From NCBI GenBank assembly GCA_024690445.1, contig JAILPD010000041.1, positions 1 through 18,560 of the forward strand: a DNA stretch of 18,560 nt, written 5' to 3'. This document shows positions 1 to 9,300 of this stretch, in pieces. This DNA comes from Acholeplasmatales bacterium. GTDB lineage: Bacteria > Bacillota_I > Bacilli_A > Acholeplasmatales > Anaeroplasmataceae. Under the pieces are notes generated by a model, which saw only the letters and a program-made list of their open reading frames with translations, was not told the DNA's origin and did no database searches. Position 1 is the stretch's first letter. Every line of letters begins with the position of its first letter. Both the position numbers and the translations under genes were made by a program.

Positions 1-1
1 T

Positions 2-607
2 GATGAAAAGTTATTTAAGCAATTAAATTATTTTTCGCCACCAATAATGTTATTATTCTTTGTAATGAGTGGTATGAAGTTTAATCTAAAGGCATTTACA
101 AATATGACATTAATTGGTTATGTTCCATTATTTGTCGCCGCATTAGTTTATTTCTTTGTTAGAATTTTAGGCAAATATGGAGGTGCATATGCTGGTTGTG
201 CCATTACTAAAACAGATAAAAATGTTAGAAATTATTTAGGCTTAGGTTTAATTCCACAAGCCGGAGTGGCAATTGGTTTAGCTTATATGGGTGCTAGAAT
301 ATTTACTGAGCAGGGTCACCCAGAATTAGGAGATTGGCTTCAAACTATCATTTTAGCATCTAGTGTATTATATGAATTAGTTGGACCTGCTTGTGCTAAG
401 CTTGGTTTATACTTATCTGGTTCATTTAAGAAAAATGAAAAAGAACTTGAACCTATACCAGCACAAGGCATCATATCAGAAAGTACTAATTTAGATTCAA
501 TGACTGAAGAAAGTGATATATCTCCTGAGGAGGCAGCATATAATGAAGCCGCCGAGGAATATTATGATAATAAGGATATAACTAAACATAAGAAGGAAAA
601 TATGTGA
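2..607 (+). CDS. Na+/H+ antiporter (CPA superfamily), 3' part
   Basis: The frame is open from base 2, so the true start lies upstream; about 201 residues of the C-terminal part are present and the ATG at 47 is internal. The product is a polytopic inner-membrane monovalent cation:proton exchanger. Visible are several hydrophobic helices, an FFVMSGMKF segment at the start of a helix, and the glycine-rich helix LGLGLIPQAGVAIGLA, which matches the conserved late helix of CPA-type sodium/hydrogen exchangers. After the last helix (ending near LGLYLSGSF) comes a hydrophilic, acidic tail of roughly 60 residues rich in E, D and S, probably cytoplasmic. The TGA stop lies inside the stem of the following terminator. 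The next gene encodes an RCK_C membrane protein, which fits an ion-homeostasis neighbourhood. Family assignment is good; ion specificity cannot be read from the fragment. Confidence 0.82.
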   Translation, partial: DEKLFKQLNYFSPPIMLLFFVMSGMKFNLKAFTNMTLIGYVPLFVAALVYFFVRILGKYGGAYAGCAITKTDKNVRNYLGLGLIPQAGVAIGLAYMGARIFTEQGHPELGDWLQTIILASSVLYELVGPACAKLGLYLSGSFKKNEKELEPIPAQGIISESTNLDSMTEESDISPEEAAYNEAAEEYYDNKDITKHKKENM

Positions 608-650
608 GGACTTAAGAGCCTCACATATTTCTTAATTTTGTTCTTTTTCT
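600..650 (+). terminator. Rho-independent terminator after the antiporter gene
   Basis: A perfect 10-bp stem, ATATGTGAGG (600-609) with CCTCACATAT (619-628), has a 9-nt loop and is followed by a T-rich tract up to about 650. The antiporter stop codon lies within the 5' arm, so gene end and terminator are fused. Confidence 0.85.
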
Positions 651-699
651 TAAAGACAAAAAATGATAGAATATAATTTGTAATATTTAAAAGGGGAAG
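650..699 (+). promoter_or_regulatory. Promoter and RBS of the RCK_C membrane protein gene
   Basis: A consensus -10 box TATAAT is at 672-677. The best -35 is a weak TTAAAG at 650-655 (16-nt spacer). An AAGGGGAAG ribosome-binding site at 691-699 precedes the ATG at 708. The preceding terminator makes an own promoter necessary. Confidence 0.55.
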
Positions 700-707
700 A
701 TTAGTAT

Positions 708-1703
708 ATGGATCTAGTTACATCTATTTTAGCTATCGCTATAGCAGTTGTACTATATATTTATACAATTGAAGTGTTCACAATTTTATTTAGAATCACT
801 GGTTTAACAAAGGAAAAAGCAAGGTTTCAGGTAATCTCTTTAATAACTTGTTCAGGCTATACTACTAGTGAGGCTGAGATTGTAACAACAAATAAGAAAA
901 GAAGAAGACTAGCTGTTGTATGTATGATCACTGGTATTGTCTTCAACGTAATCATTATTTCATTTATTATCAATTTCATTGGTAGTGTAACAAACACTGA
1001 AATTGTACAAGGCCAACTGTATAACATTTTAGTTATTCTTGGTATCGCTATTGGTATTATTATCATTTTAAAAATTCCATTTATTTCAAAAATCTTAGAA
1101 AGAGGTATTGAAAAGGCTGCTAGAAAGCTTCTTTATAGAAATCAAAAATATAACACTTTAACTATGTTAGATTCATATGATAAGAATGCAATTGTTGAAA
1201 TCTATATTAATAATACTCCTGAAGTTTTAAAGAATAAGACATTAATGGAATCTGATTTTAAGAAGAGATATAATTTAAATCTATTAATTCTTAAAAGAAA
1301 GAATAGAGCTATTGAGATTACTAAGAATACAGTTATTCAAGATAAGGATGAAATAGTAGTTTTTGGTAACAAACAAACTATTAAAGATTTATTTACATAT
1401 AAAGTTGATGAAAGCTATGATGAAGAAGAGATTGTTAAGACAAGAGAAAACATCATTGATCTTATCGATAATTATGGTGAGGACGCAATGGCAGAGGTAG
1501 TAATTAATACATTACCTGAAATGCTAAAGGAAAAGAGATTATTCGAATCTGAAATTAAAACAAAATATAATTTAAATATTTTAACATTAAGAAGAGATGA
1601 AATGCCTATAACAGTAACAAAAGATAGTATTATTAAAGAAAATGATACTGTAGTAGTATATGGTAACTACGAAAATATAAAAAAGGTATTTATGATTGAT
1701 TAA
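708..1703 (+). CDS. Membrane protein with two tandem RCK_C (TrkA-C) domains
   Basis: This 331-residue protein has three N-terminal hydrophobic helices (about 4-27, 68-92 and 101-124). Two copies of the TrkA C-terminal domain follow (about 153-229 and 249-331). The copies are clearly homologous: compare ESDFKKRYNLNLLILKR with ESEIKTKYNLNILTLRR, and DEIVVFGN with DTVVVYGN. RCK_C domains are small ligand-binding modules of potassium and proton-antiport systems; several Gram-positive ones bind c-di-AMP. There is no Rossmann RCK_N/TrkA-N domain and no recognisable transporter domain, so this looks like a membrane-tethered regulator. It follows an antiporter gene after a terminator and may act on it or on another K+/Na+ system. 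A segment around residues 45-57 (ISLITCSGYTTSE) loosely recalls Trk/Ktr pore-loop sequence; I do not take that as proof of a channel. The start is supported by the RBS at 691-699. Confidence 0.8.
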   Translation: MDLVTSILAIAIAVVLYIYTIEVFTILFRITGLTKEKARFQVISLITCSGYTTSEAEIVTTNKKRRRLAVVCMITGIVFNVIIISFIINFIGSVTNTEIVQGQLYNILVILGIAIGIIIILKIPFISKILERGIEKAARKLLYRNQKYNTLTMLDSYDKNAIVEIYINNTPEVLKNKTLMESDFKKRYNLNLLILKRKNRAIEITKNTVIQDKDEIVVFGNKQTIKDLFTYKVDESYDEEEIVKTRENIIDLIDNYGEDAMAEVVINTLPEMLKEKRLFESEIKTKYNLNILTLRRDEMPITVTKDSIIKENDTVVVYGNYENIKKVFMID

Positions 1704-1712
1704 TTAAAAAAT

Positions 1713-1757
1713 GGCTATTAGTTTAAAAAAATTAATAGTCTTTTTTTATTTTTTATA
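1713..1757 (+). terminator. Rho-independent terminator after the RCK_C gene
   Basis: An 8-bp stem with one G-U pair, GGCTATTA (1713-1720) with TAATAGTC (1733-1740), is followed directly by a T7 run and more T-rich sequence to about 1754. Confidence 0.8.
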
Positions 1758-1767
1758 CATACAAATA

Positions 1768-1859
1768 TGTAAAAGAGAATAAATAAGTGTTATAATAAAA
1801 TGATTTTTCGTATCATTATGGGAAAAAGGTTTTAAATTGTAAATTTAAAGGGAAAAGGT
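1768..1859 (+). promoter_or_regulatory. Promoter and leader of the cyclase-FecR-LRR operon
   Basis: A perfect -10 TATAAT is at 1791-1796, with a poor -35 (TGTAAA at 1768-1773, 17-nt spacer), suggesting help from an activator or an extended -10 effect. Just downstream lies a short dyad, AATGAT (1799-1804) and ATCATT (1812-1817). The leader holds two similar purine stretches, GGGAAAAAGGT (1820-1830) and GGGAAAAGGT (1850-1859). The second includes the AAAGGG ribosome-binding site, 7 nt before the ATG at 1860. Between them an 8-bp inverted repeat (1831-1838 with 1842-1849) could pair over part of that site. Confidence 0.5.
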
Positions 1860-3695
1860 ATGAAATCGAAAATATTCAAATTCAAGATTAAAAATTTAAT
1901 ATTCGCAGCTATATTCGCAGTCATGATTTTAACATTATCAGCAGTATCAGGAGTATGGAATCCTTTCGGCTCACTAGATAATACAATTACTGATTCAATG
2001 TTTCAAAAAAAGTCAGAAAGATCTAAGGAAATATACATTATTGGAATCGATGATGAAACAATCGAAACATATGATGCTTATAACCCAATAGAGTATAGAG
2101 GATATTTTGCCGATATATTAAATATGTGGGCTGATAATAATTGTGTTCCTTCATCTATTGGATTTGATGTTATTTTTAACAAGGCATATAACTGTGATGA
2201 AGCAGATGAAAAGCTTGCTGGCGCTATGAAAAGACATAATGTTATTTTAGGTGTTAATGGCATGAGTAGGGATAAGGTTCCTTATGGTTTATCAGAGACA
2301 ATCTATAATAGTGCTAGTGGCATTGGTTATGTAGATGCAATTACTGATAATGATGAAGCAATTAGAAGAACTTATTTAAGAGGTTCTAATTATGATAGCT
2401 TAGCATATGCAATTTATTCTAATTATAGTGATAACACTCATAAGGAAAAGAATGATTACGAAAAGAATAAAGCATATTATTTTAAGTACTATGCCGCACC
2501 AGAATTGAATTATAGCGGTGACGGAAAGATTAATAGTGTAATGTCAGGCTTTAATTATATTTCTATGAAGGAATTAATTGAAGAGGCTAAGGCAGGCACT
2601 TTTAAGCAAAGATTTAGAAGTAATTCAATTGTTTTATTTGGCTCATATGCTAGTGCGGTTGATACTGGATTATCAAATGATATTTATAATTCACCAATTG
2701 GAGAAATGTTTGGTATTGAGGTACAGTGTAATGTTATTCAATCATTATTAAATGATGAATTATATTTACCTATTAATACATTTGGATTAGTAGTAATCAA
2801 TACTGTTATAATTTTTGGATTTGTATTATTGATGGCATGTCTTGCCTTCTATATTGGAATTATCGCCTTTGGTGTTGGAATAGGATTTGAATTTATACTT
2901 GCGATAATTATTCATGCAGGTAAATTATATTATTTTGTATCTCTTCCTATATTCATGTTAATACTAGCATTTGTAATAATAATTATTAATCATTACTATA
3001 ATGAATATAAGCATAAGAGAGAAGTTATTGGAACATTTAAGCGTTATATTTCACCAGATGTCGCAGAAGCATTAGTTGAAAAGCAAGATGATGCGATGAG
3101 CTTAGGTGGAAGAAAGAGAAATGTCGCTTGTCTATTTGTGGATATTAGAGGATTTACAAAGATGAGCGAAGAGCTTGACCCAGAACAAGTAGTAGATGTT
3201 TTAAATGGCTACTTAGAAATGGCAACTAATCAAGTATTTAGATTTGGTGGTATGGTTGATAAATTTATTGGTGACTGTGTAATGGCAATATTTAATGCCC
3301 CAGTAGATTTAGATGATTATGTGTATAAAGCAGTATGCGCTGCGTTTGGTATTGTTAAAGAAGGTAAAGCAATTTGTAATTACGTTCAAGAAAAATATAA
3401 CAAGAAGCTTGAGTTTGGTGTAGGTGTACATTTTGGTGATGCCGTAATTGGTAATATCGGTTCTAAGACTAGAATGGACTTTACAGCAATTGGAGATACT
3501 GTTAATACAGCATCTAGAATAGAAGCATCCGCCGCTGGAGATCAGGTATTGATTTCTTCTGATGTTTATGAGGTATTAAAGGATAGAATTACTGTTATTG
3601 ATGCAGGTGATAGAATGTTCAAAAATAAAAAAGAACCTATCAAGTGCTATGAGGTAACAGCTATTGAAGGTTATCAAAGTATGGAGGTAGAATAA
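1860..3695 (+). CDS. CHASE2-domain class III adenylate cyclase
   Basis: This 611-residue transmembrane receptor cyclase is predicted to make cAMP. In order: a membrane helix (about 12-32); an extracytoplasmic CHASE2 sensor domain (about 40-300; IYIIGIDDETIE and SIGFDVIF are typical); three membrane helices (about 308-330, 332-356, 360-378); then a cytoplasmic class III cyclase domain (about 415-590). Metal-binding aspartates are D428 (FVDIRGFT) and D472 (GGMVDKFIGD). K468 and T542 (DFTAIGDTVN) are the purine-recognition pair, and the Lys/Thr combination points to ATP (class IIIb) rather than GTP. N549 and R553 (NTASRIE) are the transition-state pair. All catalytic residues are present, so it should be active as a homodimer. 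The stop overlaps the next start as TAATG. The CHASE2 ligand is unknown. CHASE2 receptors are far better known from Gram-negatives and cyanobacteria than from low-GC Bacillota (general knowledge, not a search). Confidence 0.93.
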   Translation: MKSKIFKFKIKNLIFAAIFAVMILTLSAVSGVWNPFGSLDNTITDSMFQKKSERSKEIYIIGIDDETIETYDAYNPIEYRGYFADILNMWADNNCVPSSIGFDVIFNKAYNCDEADEKLAGAMKRHNVILGVNGMSRDKVPYGLSETIYNSASGIGYVDAITDNDEAIRRTYLRGSNYDSLAYAIYSNYSDNTHKEKNDYEKNKAYYFKYYAAPELNYSGDGKINSVMSGFNYISMKELIEEAKAGTFKQRFRSNSIVLFGSYASAVDTGLSNDIYNSPIGEMFGIEVQCNVIQSLLNDELYLPINTFGLVVINTVIIFGFVLLMACLAFYIGIIAFGVGIGFEFILAIIIHAGKLYYFVSLPIFMLILAFVIIIINHYYNEYKHKREVIGTFKRYISPDVAEALVEKQDDAMSLGGRKRNVACLFVDIRGFTKMSEELDPEQVVDVLNGYLEMATNQVFRFGGMVDKFIGDCVMAIFNAPVDLDDYVYKAVCAAFGIVKEGKAICNYVQEKYNKKLEFGVGVHFGDAVIGNIGSKTRMDFTAIGDTVNTASRIEASAAGDQVLISSDVYEVLKDRITVIDAGDRMFKNKKEPIKCYEVTAIEGYQSMEVE

Positions 3696-6385
3696 TGAAG
3701 AAGTTAATAAGCGTATTATGTATATTAATAAGTTTAATGCTTTGTATATTTTTATCTTCATGTGGTGATGAGGAACCAACACAAAGATTGATAGATTCTG
3801 CTAGAACTATTAAGGTAGTTCAAATAGAAGGTAGTGCAAATGTTTCAGATGAAAATGAAACATTGGACTGCTTTAAGGGTATGAATCTTTATGATGGTGA
3901 TAAATTACATACAACTGCTGGTTCTGTAGTAGTTGTAAAATTTGATGAAGATAAATATGTTTATTTTGGTGAAAATACAACAGTAAATATTAAATCTGAA
4001 GGAACAGATACATTTAAGACTAATATTTTTGTTGAAGGCGGTATTGTACTAGCTGAAATCCAAAATAAGCTTGGTGTTGATGAGGAATTCTTCTTATCAT
4101 CTAATAATTCAGTAATGGCAGTAAGAGGAACAATCTTCGGAGTAGAAGTCGTTGATAACGGCAGTGAGTATGTTGAAACATATTCAGTATATAAGGGTGT
4201 TACAGAATTATTCGTATTTGATCAACTAGGAGATTCAATTATTAAAGGTAAGTTAACAGATATTTCGAATAAGAAAGTTGAAATTAAGGTTCCTAAGGAT
4301 AAAGCAATTTCAAATGATAGCTTTAATGATATATTAGATAATTGGTTAGAAGATGTTGATGATAAGTTTAATAATCCAGAAGATGCTAATGAAAAGCTTG
4401 ATGAAGTATCAATTACAGTTGGTACTCCAACAGAAGAAGATTATGGAAAAGTAATTGATGTAATTGGTGGAATTTCATATTCATCTATTGAATATACTTC
4501 TGAAGGTTACTTTGGTAATTATGATGGAGAAGGTCACTCTATAAGTGTAGTTCCTAATAATATTAATGCTCAAGTATTCTATAAGGGCGAAGGTGAATCT
4601 GAATATAAGGACACTAATGATTATGTATTCTACGCTCCAGGTAGCTATAGAGTTTATTATAAGATAGTATGTGAAGGCTTTGCCGATAAAGAAGATTATG
4701 AAGTAATTATTATTACAAAGCCAAATATTACCTTCACATCACATTATTTTAGTATTGATCCTTCAACTCAATCTACTGTGTTAGATATTTCACTTTTAAG
4801 TCAAGATTTTAATTTCACAAGATATAATGGTGTTAATTTTGATGTTATATCAGAAGGTATGAAATATTATATTGCTGGAAAAGAAGTCGAAGCTAACAGC
4901 ATTAACGTAGGTTACAATTATTTAGTTTTTGGATTTATAGAATTAGTAGATGGTAAGAATACTATAAGTTTAAGTATTGAATTTGATGATTATACAATAA
5001 ATACTGAAGCATATTTCTACTTTATTGATGATAGAGATGATCCAGGCTATTCAGTTAGTGCATATAGTAGTGATGTAGAAGAATTAGGTGGTAATTTATA
5101 TTATATTAATTCATCTTCCTCAATGTTCTTATCTGGAACAAATCCTAATACTTCAGTTAAAGTACTTGGTACTGACTTATTGGCAGCTTTAGGTATTGAT
5201 GTTCAGGATGATAGAAGTATTTATATCAATTTAACTTCAAAATACTATAGTTCAGTTGATAAAAATTTGGCATATCAAAGTGCAGCTAATAATTTTGAAT
5301 TTAATAAGAATGAATATTGTAAGGTAGATATCTTATCATTCCCTACTTCACACCAAAAAGGATATAATGACGTTATTTATATTTATATTTCAGATACAAA
5401 GCCAACAAATAATCCAACATATACTATAGGATCTCTAAACTATGTATTTAATCCTAGTAAAACACCAAATGGTGTAATGCTTGATTTTGTTGAATCAGAT
5501 AATGATGTTACATATTCTTTAGATGGTATAACATATAATTCAACACTTTATATTAATGAACCAGGAAAATATCCTGTTTATTTCAAGGTATCAAATCCTT
5601 CAAATCCTGATATGGTTATTGAAGATACTCAAATTGTTTCAATTGTTACTGGCGATAGTGTAATAGCATTTGATGCCCAAAAGTTTATTACAAGTCCAAT
5701 TCATATTTTATCTAATGATAATAATGAATTAGGCTTTAAGTATATGGATAGTGACGGAATTGTAGCACATGATGGTATATTAACAATTGAAAATGGGGAT
5801 ATATTAACATCATTAGATAATGCATATCTAATTTATTCAAATATGATTAAGAATGCTAAGTTCTATGATTCAATTACAAAAGAAGAAATAAATGTAACAG
5901 TTACAATATCAGAAAAGAGAAAAGATAGTGCAAACTTCAATTACTCAATTTCAGCAGATGGATATGCTACAGTTAATGGCGTAGTTAAATTTGATTATTC
6001 AGAAATTGGAACAGTTCCTTATAATTCTAATGATTATTCAGAAGCTCATTTTGAAGAATTAAATATTTCATTACCAATGGATTATACTGTTAGCTTATCT
6101 GAAGTATCAACTGTTATTCCAACTAGAACAGTTTTATCAATCGAGAATACTACAATTAATTATCAAACATATTATTCAATTGATGAAGGTGCAACTTGGA
6201 CAGAAGATGCTCCTAAGATTAAGTCAATAGGCGAATATAAGGTTTATACATTATATTGTTTCGTTGATAAGGGTAATGACGCAACAGATTTAGCTAATGG
6301 TTCATTTGGCGAGTATAAGTATACAGATTTAGCAGCAAATGGTAACTTCATCATTGCAGTACAAAATATTACAGTAGAGGCATAA
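3695..6385 (+). CDS. FecR-domain lipoprotein with Ig-like repeats
   Basis: This 896-residue exported lipoprotein has a signal peptide ending in lipobox LSSC with the lipidated cysteine at C23, followed by GDEE. A FecR-type domain spans about 41-200: an IEGSANV start, a G-x-x-L-y-D-G-D-x-L-h-T turn, and the diagnostic VRGTIFGVEV at 143-152. The remainder is beta-rich with at least three Ig/MBG-like modules ending in a G-x-Y-x-V-Y strand (about 265-345, 575-655, 809-875). The start ATG (3695) overlaps the cyclase TAA (3693-3695), with GGAGG at 3683-3687 inside the cyclase gene, so translation is coupled. FecR here is unlikely to regulate a sigma factor, since no FecI-like gene is present. As far as I recall, FecR-domain proteins are commonly encoded beside CHASE2 cyclases, and a role as extracytoplasmic partner or scaffold of the sensor is the best inference. 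Ligand unknown. Confidence 0.85.
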   Translation: MKKLISVLCILISLMLCIFLSSCGDEEPTQRLIDSARTIKVVQIEGSANVSDENETLDCFKGMNLYDGDKLHTTAGSVVVVKFDEDKYVYFGENTTVNIKSEGTDTFKTNIFVEGGIVLAEIQNKLGVDEEFFLSSNNSVMAVRGTIFGVEVVDNGSEYVETYSVYKGVTELFVFDQLGDSIIKGKLTDISNKKVEIKVPKDKAISNDSFNDILDNWLEDVDDKFNNPEDANEKLDEVSITVGTPTEEDYGKVIDVIGGISYSSIEYTSEGYFGNYDGEGHSISVVPNNINAQVFYKGEGESEYKDTNDYVFYAPGSYRVYYKIVCEGFADKEDYEVIIITKPNITFTSHYFSIDPSTQSTVLDISLLSQDFNFTRYNGVNFDVISEGMKYYIAGKEVEANSINVGYNYLVFGFIELVDGKNTISLSIEFDDYTINTEAYFYFIDDRDDPGYSVSAYSSDVEELGGNLYYINSSSSMFLSGTNPNTSVKVLGTDLLAALGIDVQDDRSIYINLTSKYYSSVDKNLAYQSAANNFEFNKNEYCKVDILSFPTSHQKGYNDVIYIYISDTKPTNNPTYTIGSLNYVFNPSKTPNGVMLDFVESDNDVTYSLDGITYNSTLYINEPGKYPVYFKVSNPSNPDMVIEDTQIVSIVTGDSVIAFDAQKFITSPIHILSNDNNELGFKYMDSDGIVAHDGILTIENGDILTSLDNAYLIYSNMIKNAKFYDSITKEEINVTVTISEKRKDSANFNYSISADGYATVNGVVKFDYSEIGTVPYNSNDYSEAHFEELNISLPMDYTVSLSEVSTVIPTRTVLSIENTTINYQTYYSIDEGATWTEDAPKIKSIGEYKVYTLYCFVDKGNDATDLANGSFGEYKYTDLAANGNFIIAVQNITVEA

Positions 6386-6399
6386 AGGAGGAGGCAAAT
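6383..6399 (+). promoter_or_regulatory. Strong RBS between the FecR and LRR genes
   Basis: AAGGAGGAGG (6385-6394) begins in the FecR stop codon and sits 5 nt before the ATG at 6400. There is room for neither a promoter nor a terminator, so the LRR gene is cotranscribed. Confidence 0.85.
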
Positions 6400-9300
6400 A
6401 TGAAAAAGAAATATATATTTTTAGCATTGGCAATGTTTGCCTCTGTGTCTTTAGTTTCTTGTGGTGATGAATCAAAGGGTGAACCAATTGCAGTTCGTGA
6501 TAGAGGTGTTAAGGATGACTCTGAATCACATATTACATTACCTGATGTAATCATTCCAAAATCACATGATGAGGAACCAGTTGTAATAGAAGATGACGAA
6601 AAGGATACAACTATTAATTTTGATACTGGTAGTGTTGTTGAAATACCAGCTGGTACAGGTTATTCAGAAAGATTAGAAGATGGAGAAATACTTTATGCCA
6701 CAGTAAATATCGGATATGAATTTTTAGGATGGTTTTCAAATGATGAATTAGTATCTACTAAAACATTCTATAAGGTAGCTGATGGTGAACGTAGTGTTGT
6801 TGCTAAATATAAATTAAAGGATGAGTTTAAAGATTTAGTATTTACATCAACTGAAACTGAATGTATTGTTAAAGGTGTTAAAGATGATTGTGCATATGAT
6901 TTAGTATTACCTGAAGGTGTAACAGAAATTGCCCAATCTGCATTTTATGAATCAGAAGTATGTTTCTTAACATTACCTAATTCATTAAAGAAATTAGATG
7001 ATGAGGCATTTTGTAGTTCTCAAATTTATAGAATAACATTTAAAAATATACCTGAAGAAATAGGCTCTTATTTAGCAAGTTATTCACAAGTAAGAGAAAT
7101 ATTCTTGCCAGATAATAATGTTGATACAGATGAATTAGATGAGGAATTAGATGCAAGTTATACTATCAATTATTATTACGAAGGTGAGACTTCAAATGCT
7201 TTTACAATAGTAGATGATTTCTTATGTTATTTTGATGAAGGCGATTGGACTTTAATTAAGTATTTAGGTAGTAGTAAGGAAGTAGTAACACCAGTAGGAA
7301 CTGCTGAGATAGGTGATTTTTATTTGACTGATTCATGCTTTAGATCAAGTGATATTGAAAAGATTACAATATCAAATGGTACAAAAGGTATTGGTTCATA
7401 TGCTTTCTATGAGAGTGATAACTTAAAAGAGGTAATCATTTCTAATTCTGTCAATTATATTGGTAAATCAGCATTCGCATATTGTGACTCGCTAGAAAAA
7501 GTGACAATTGGAGATGGTGTAGAATATATTGATGACTATGCATTTAACAATTGTAAAAAATTATCTATAGTTTCTATAAGTGATGAATCAAATCTAAAGA
7601 GTATCTGCGAAAAAGCTTTTAACCTATGCTCAAGTTTAACAGAAATAGTAATTCCAAGCAAAGTAGAATCTATCGAAAGTTCTGCGTTTTATAACTGTAC
7701 AGCATTATCTACAGTATATAATTTATCTGATTTAAGTATTTATGCAGGCGATAGTGATTATGGATACGTAGGATACTACGCTAGCGCAATATTGAATAGT
7801 TTAACTGAAACAAGTCCTGTTGTTAAAGATAATGGTTTCATTTACGAAATTGATGATGAGAATAAAACTGTTTATTTACGTGCTTATATAGGAAATGAAA
7901 AGAATATTGTCATTCCAACATTTGGTGATTATGGAATAGTTTTAAATAGTTCTTTATTCGCTAATAATAGCGACATTGAAACAGTAACATGTAATGATCA
8001 CGTTGTTGAAGTAAATGAATATGCATTTAAGAATTGTAATAATTTGAAGAGTGTTAACCTAGGTGGTTGTCAATTTTTAGCTTCAGATGCTTTTGAAAAT
8101 TGTAGATCTTTAGAAACAGTAATTGCAAACAATATTAAAAGTGTTGCTGATCGTACTTTCTTAAATTTAGAATCAATAAAAAATGTAGAATTAGAAAAAT
8201 GTGCATCAGTTGGTAATTATGCCTTTAGAGGTTGTTCTAAATTAGAAAGAATATCTCTTCCAGAATGTACAAGTGTTGGTGAATATGCATTTGCTTATTC
8301 AAAAGAATTGAAGGAATTATCTTTACCAAAAGTTACAATTATTCCGCAACAAATGTGTTATTATTGTGAAGGCTTAGCGAAAGTATACATGCCTAAAATC
8401 ACATCAATTAGTGATGACGCATTTTGCAATTGTTATAATTTATCAGACGTAACGTTGCCAGAAGGATTAACATCTATTGGAAACCGTGTATTTAAGAATT
8501 GTTATTCATTATATCAATTGACTATACCTTCAACATTAACAAGCATATATAATTATGGCGATGCATTCTATGCTTGTGGTAATTTAGTTGAAATTATTAA
8601 TTATTCGACACTAGATTTAAAAGCTAGAACTGGTGGATATGGTAATCTTACATATAATGCCTTAAATATAATTACAATTTCTGAATCAGATAATGCGTTA
8701 CAAAAGATTAAAGATAATACAATATTAACTGATAATAATGGATTCGTCTCTTTTGATGATAATGGCGTTAAAACATTAATTAATATTAAGGATAAATCTG
8801 TAAAAAAGCTTGTTATTCCAAGTGATATTAAAGCAATCAGAAAATATGTTTTATTTAGAATTGAGGCAGAAGAACTACATTATAATGCAGAGTTTAATAC
8901 TAATTATAGCTTCTTTGGTTATTTCTTTGGTGAAACAAGTTATAGTTCTACATCCAATATTCCAAATACAATTAAGAAAATAGAATTTGGTGATGATGTT
9001 TCTTCAATACCATCAAATGCTTTCTATCATCTTGAATTAGATAGTTTAACTTTTGGTAGTGGATTAAAGACTATTTGTGCTCGTGCTTTTGGGTCAGATA
9101 GTTATGATTTAACTAAGATAAAAGAGGTTTATTATAATGGAACTTGTGCGGATTGGTGTAAGATTTCTTTCGATGAAAATAATTCTAATCCTGCATATTT
9201 AGGTGCTAAAGTATATTTTAAGAATGGTGATAACTATTCAGAATTAACTGAATTAAATGTTTCAAATAATATTGAAACTATTGGAACGGCTCAATTTGCA

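Noticed and set aside
1831..1849. Inverted repeat in the leader of the cyclase gene as a riboswitch or attenuator
   Set aside because: It is only 8 AT base pairs with a 3-base loop, too weak and too likely by chance in this composition; noted only as part of the leader.
857..3782. Minus-strand open frames at 857-1066, 2078-2263 and 3576-3782
   Set aside because: All are antisense to well-supported genes and show no family features; they are by-products of AT-rich codon use.
3695..6385. FecR-type anti-sigma/TonB signalling reading of the FecR gene
   Set aside because: No FecI-type sigma factor or TonB receptor is nearby, the protein is a lipoprotein without a cytoplasmic N-terminus, and the organism appears to be Gram-positive type.
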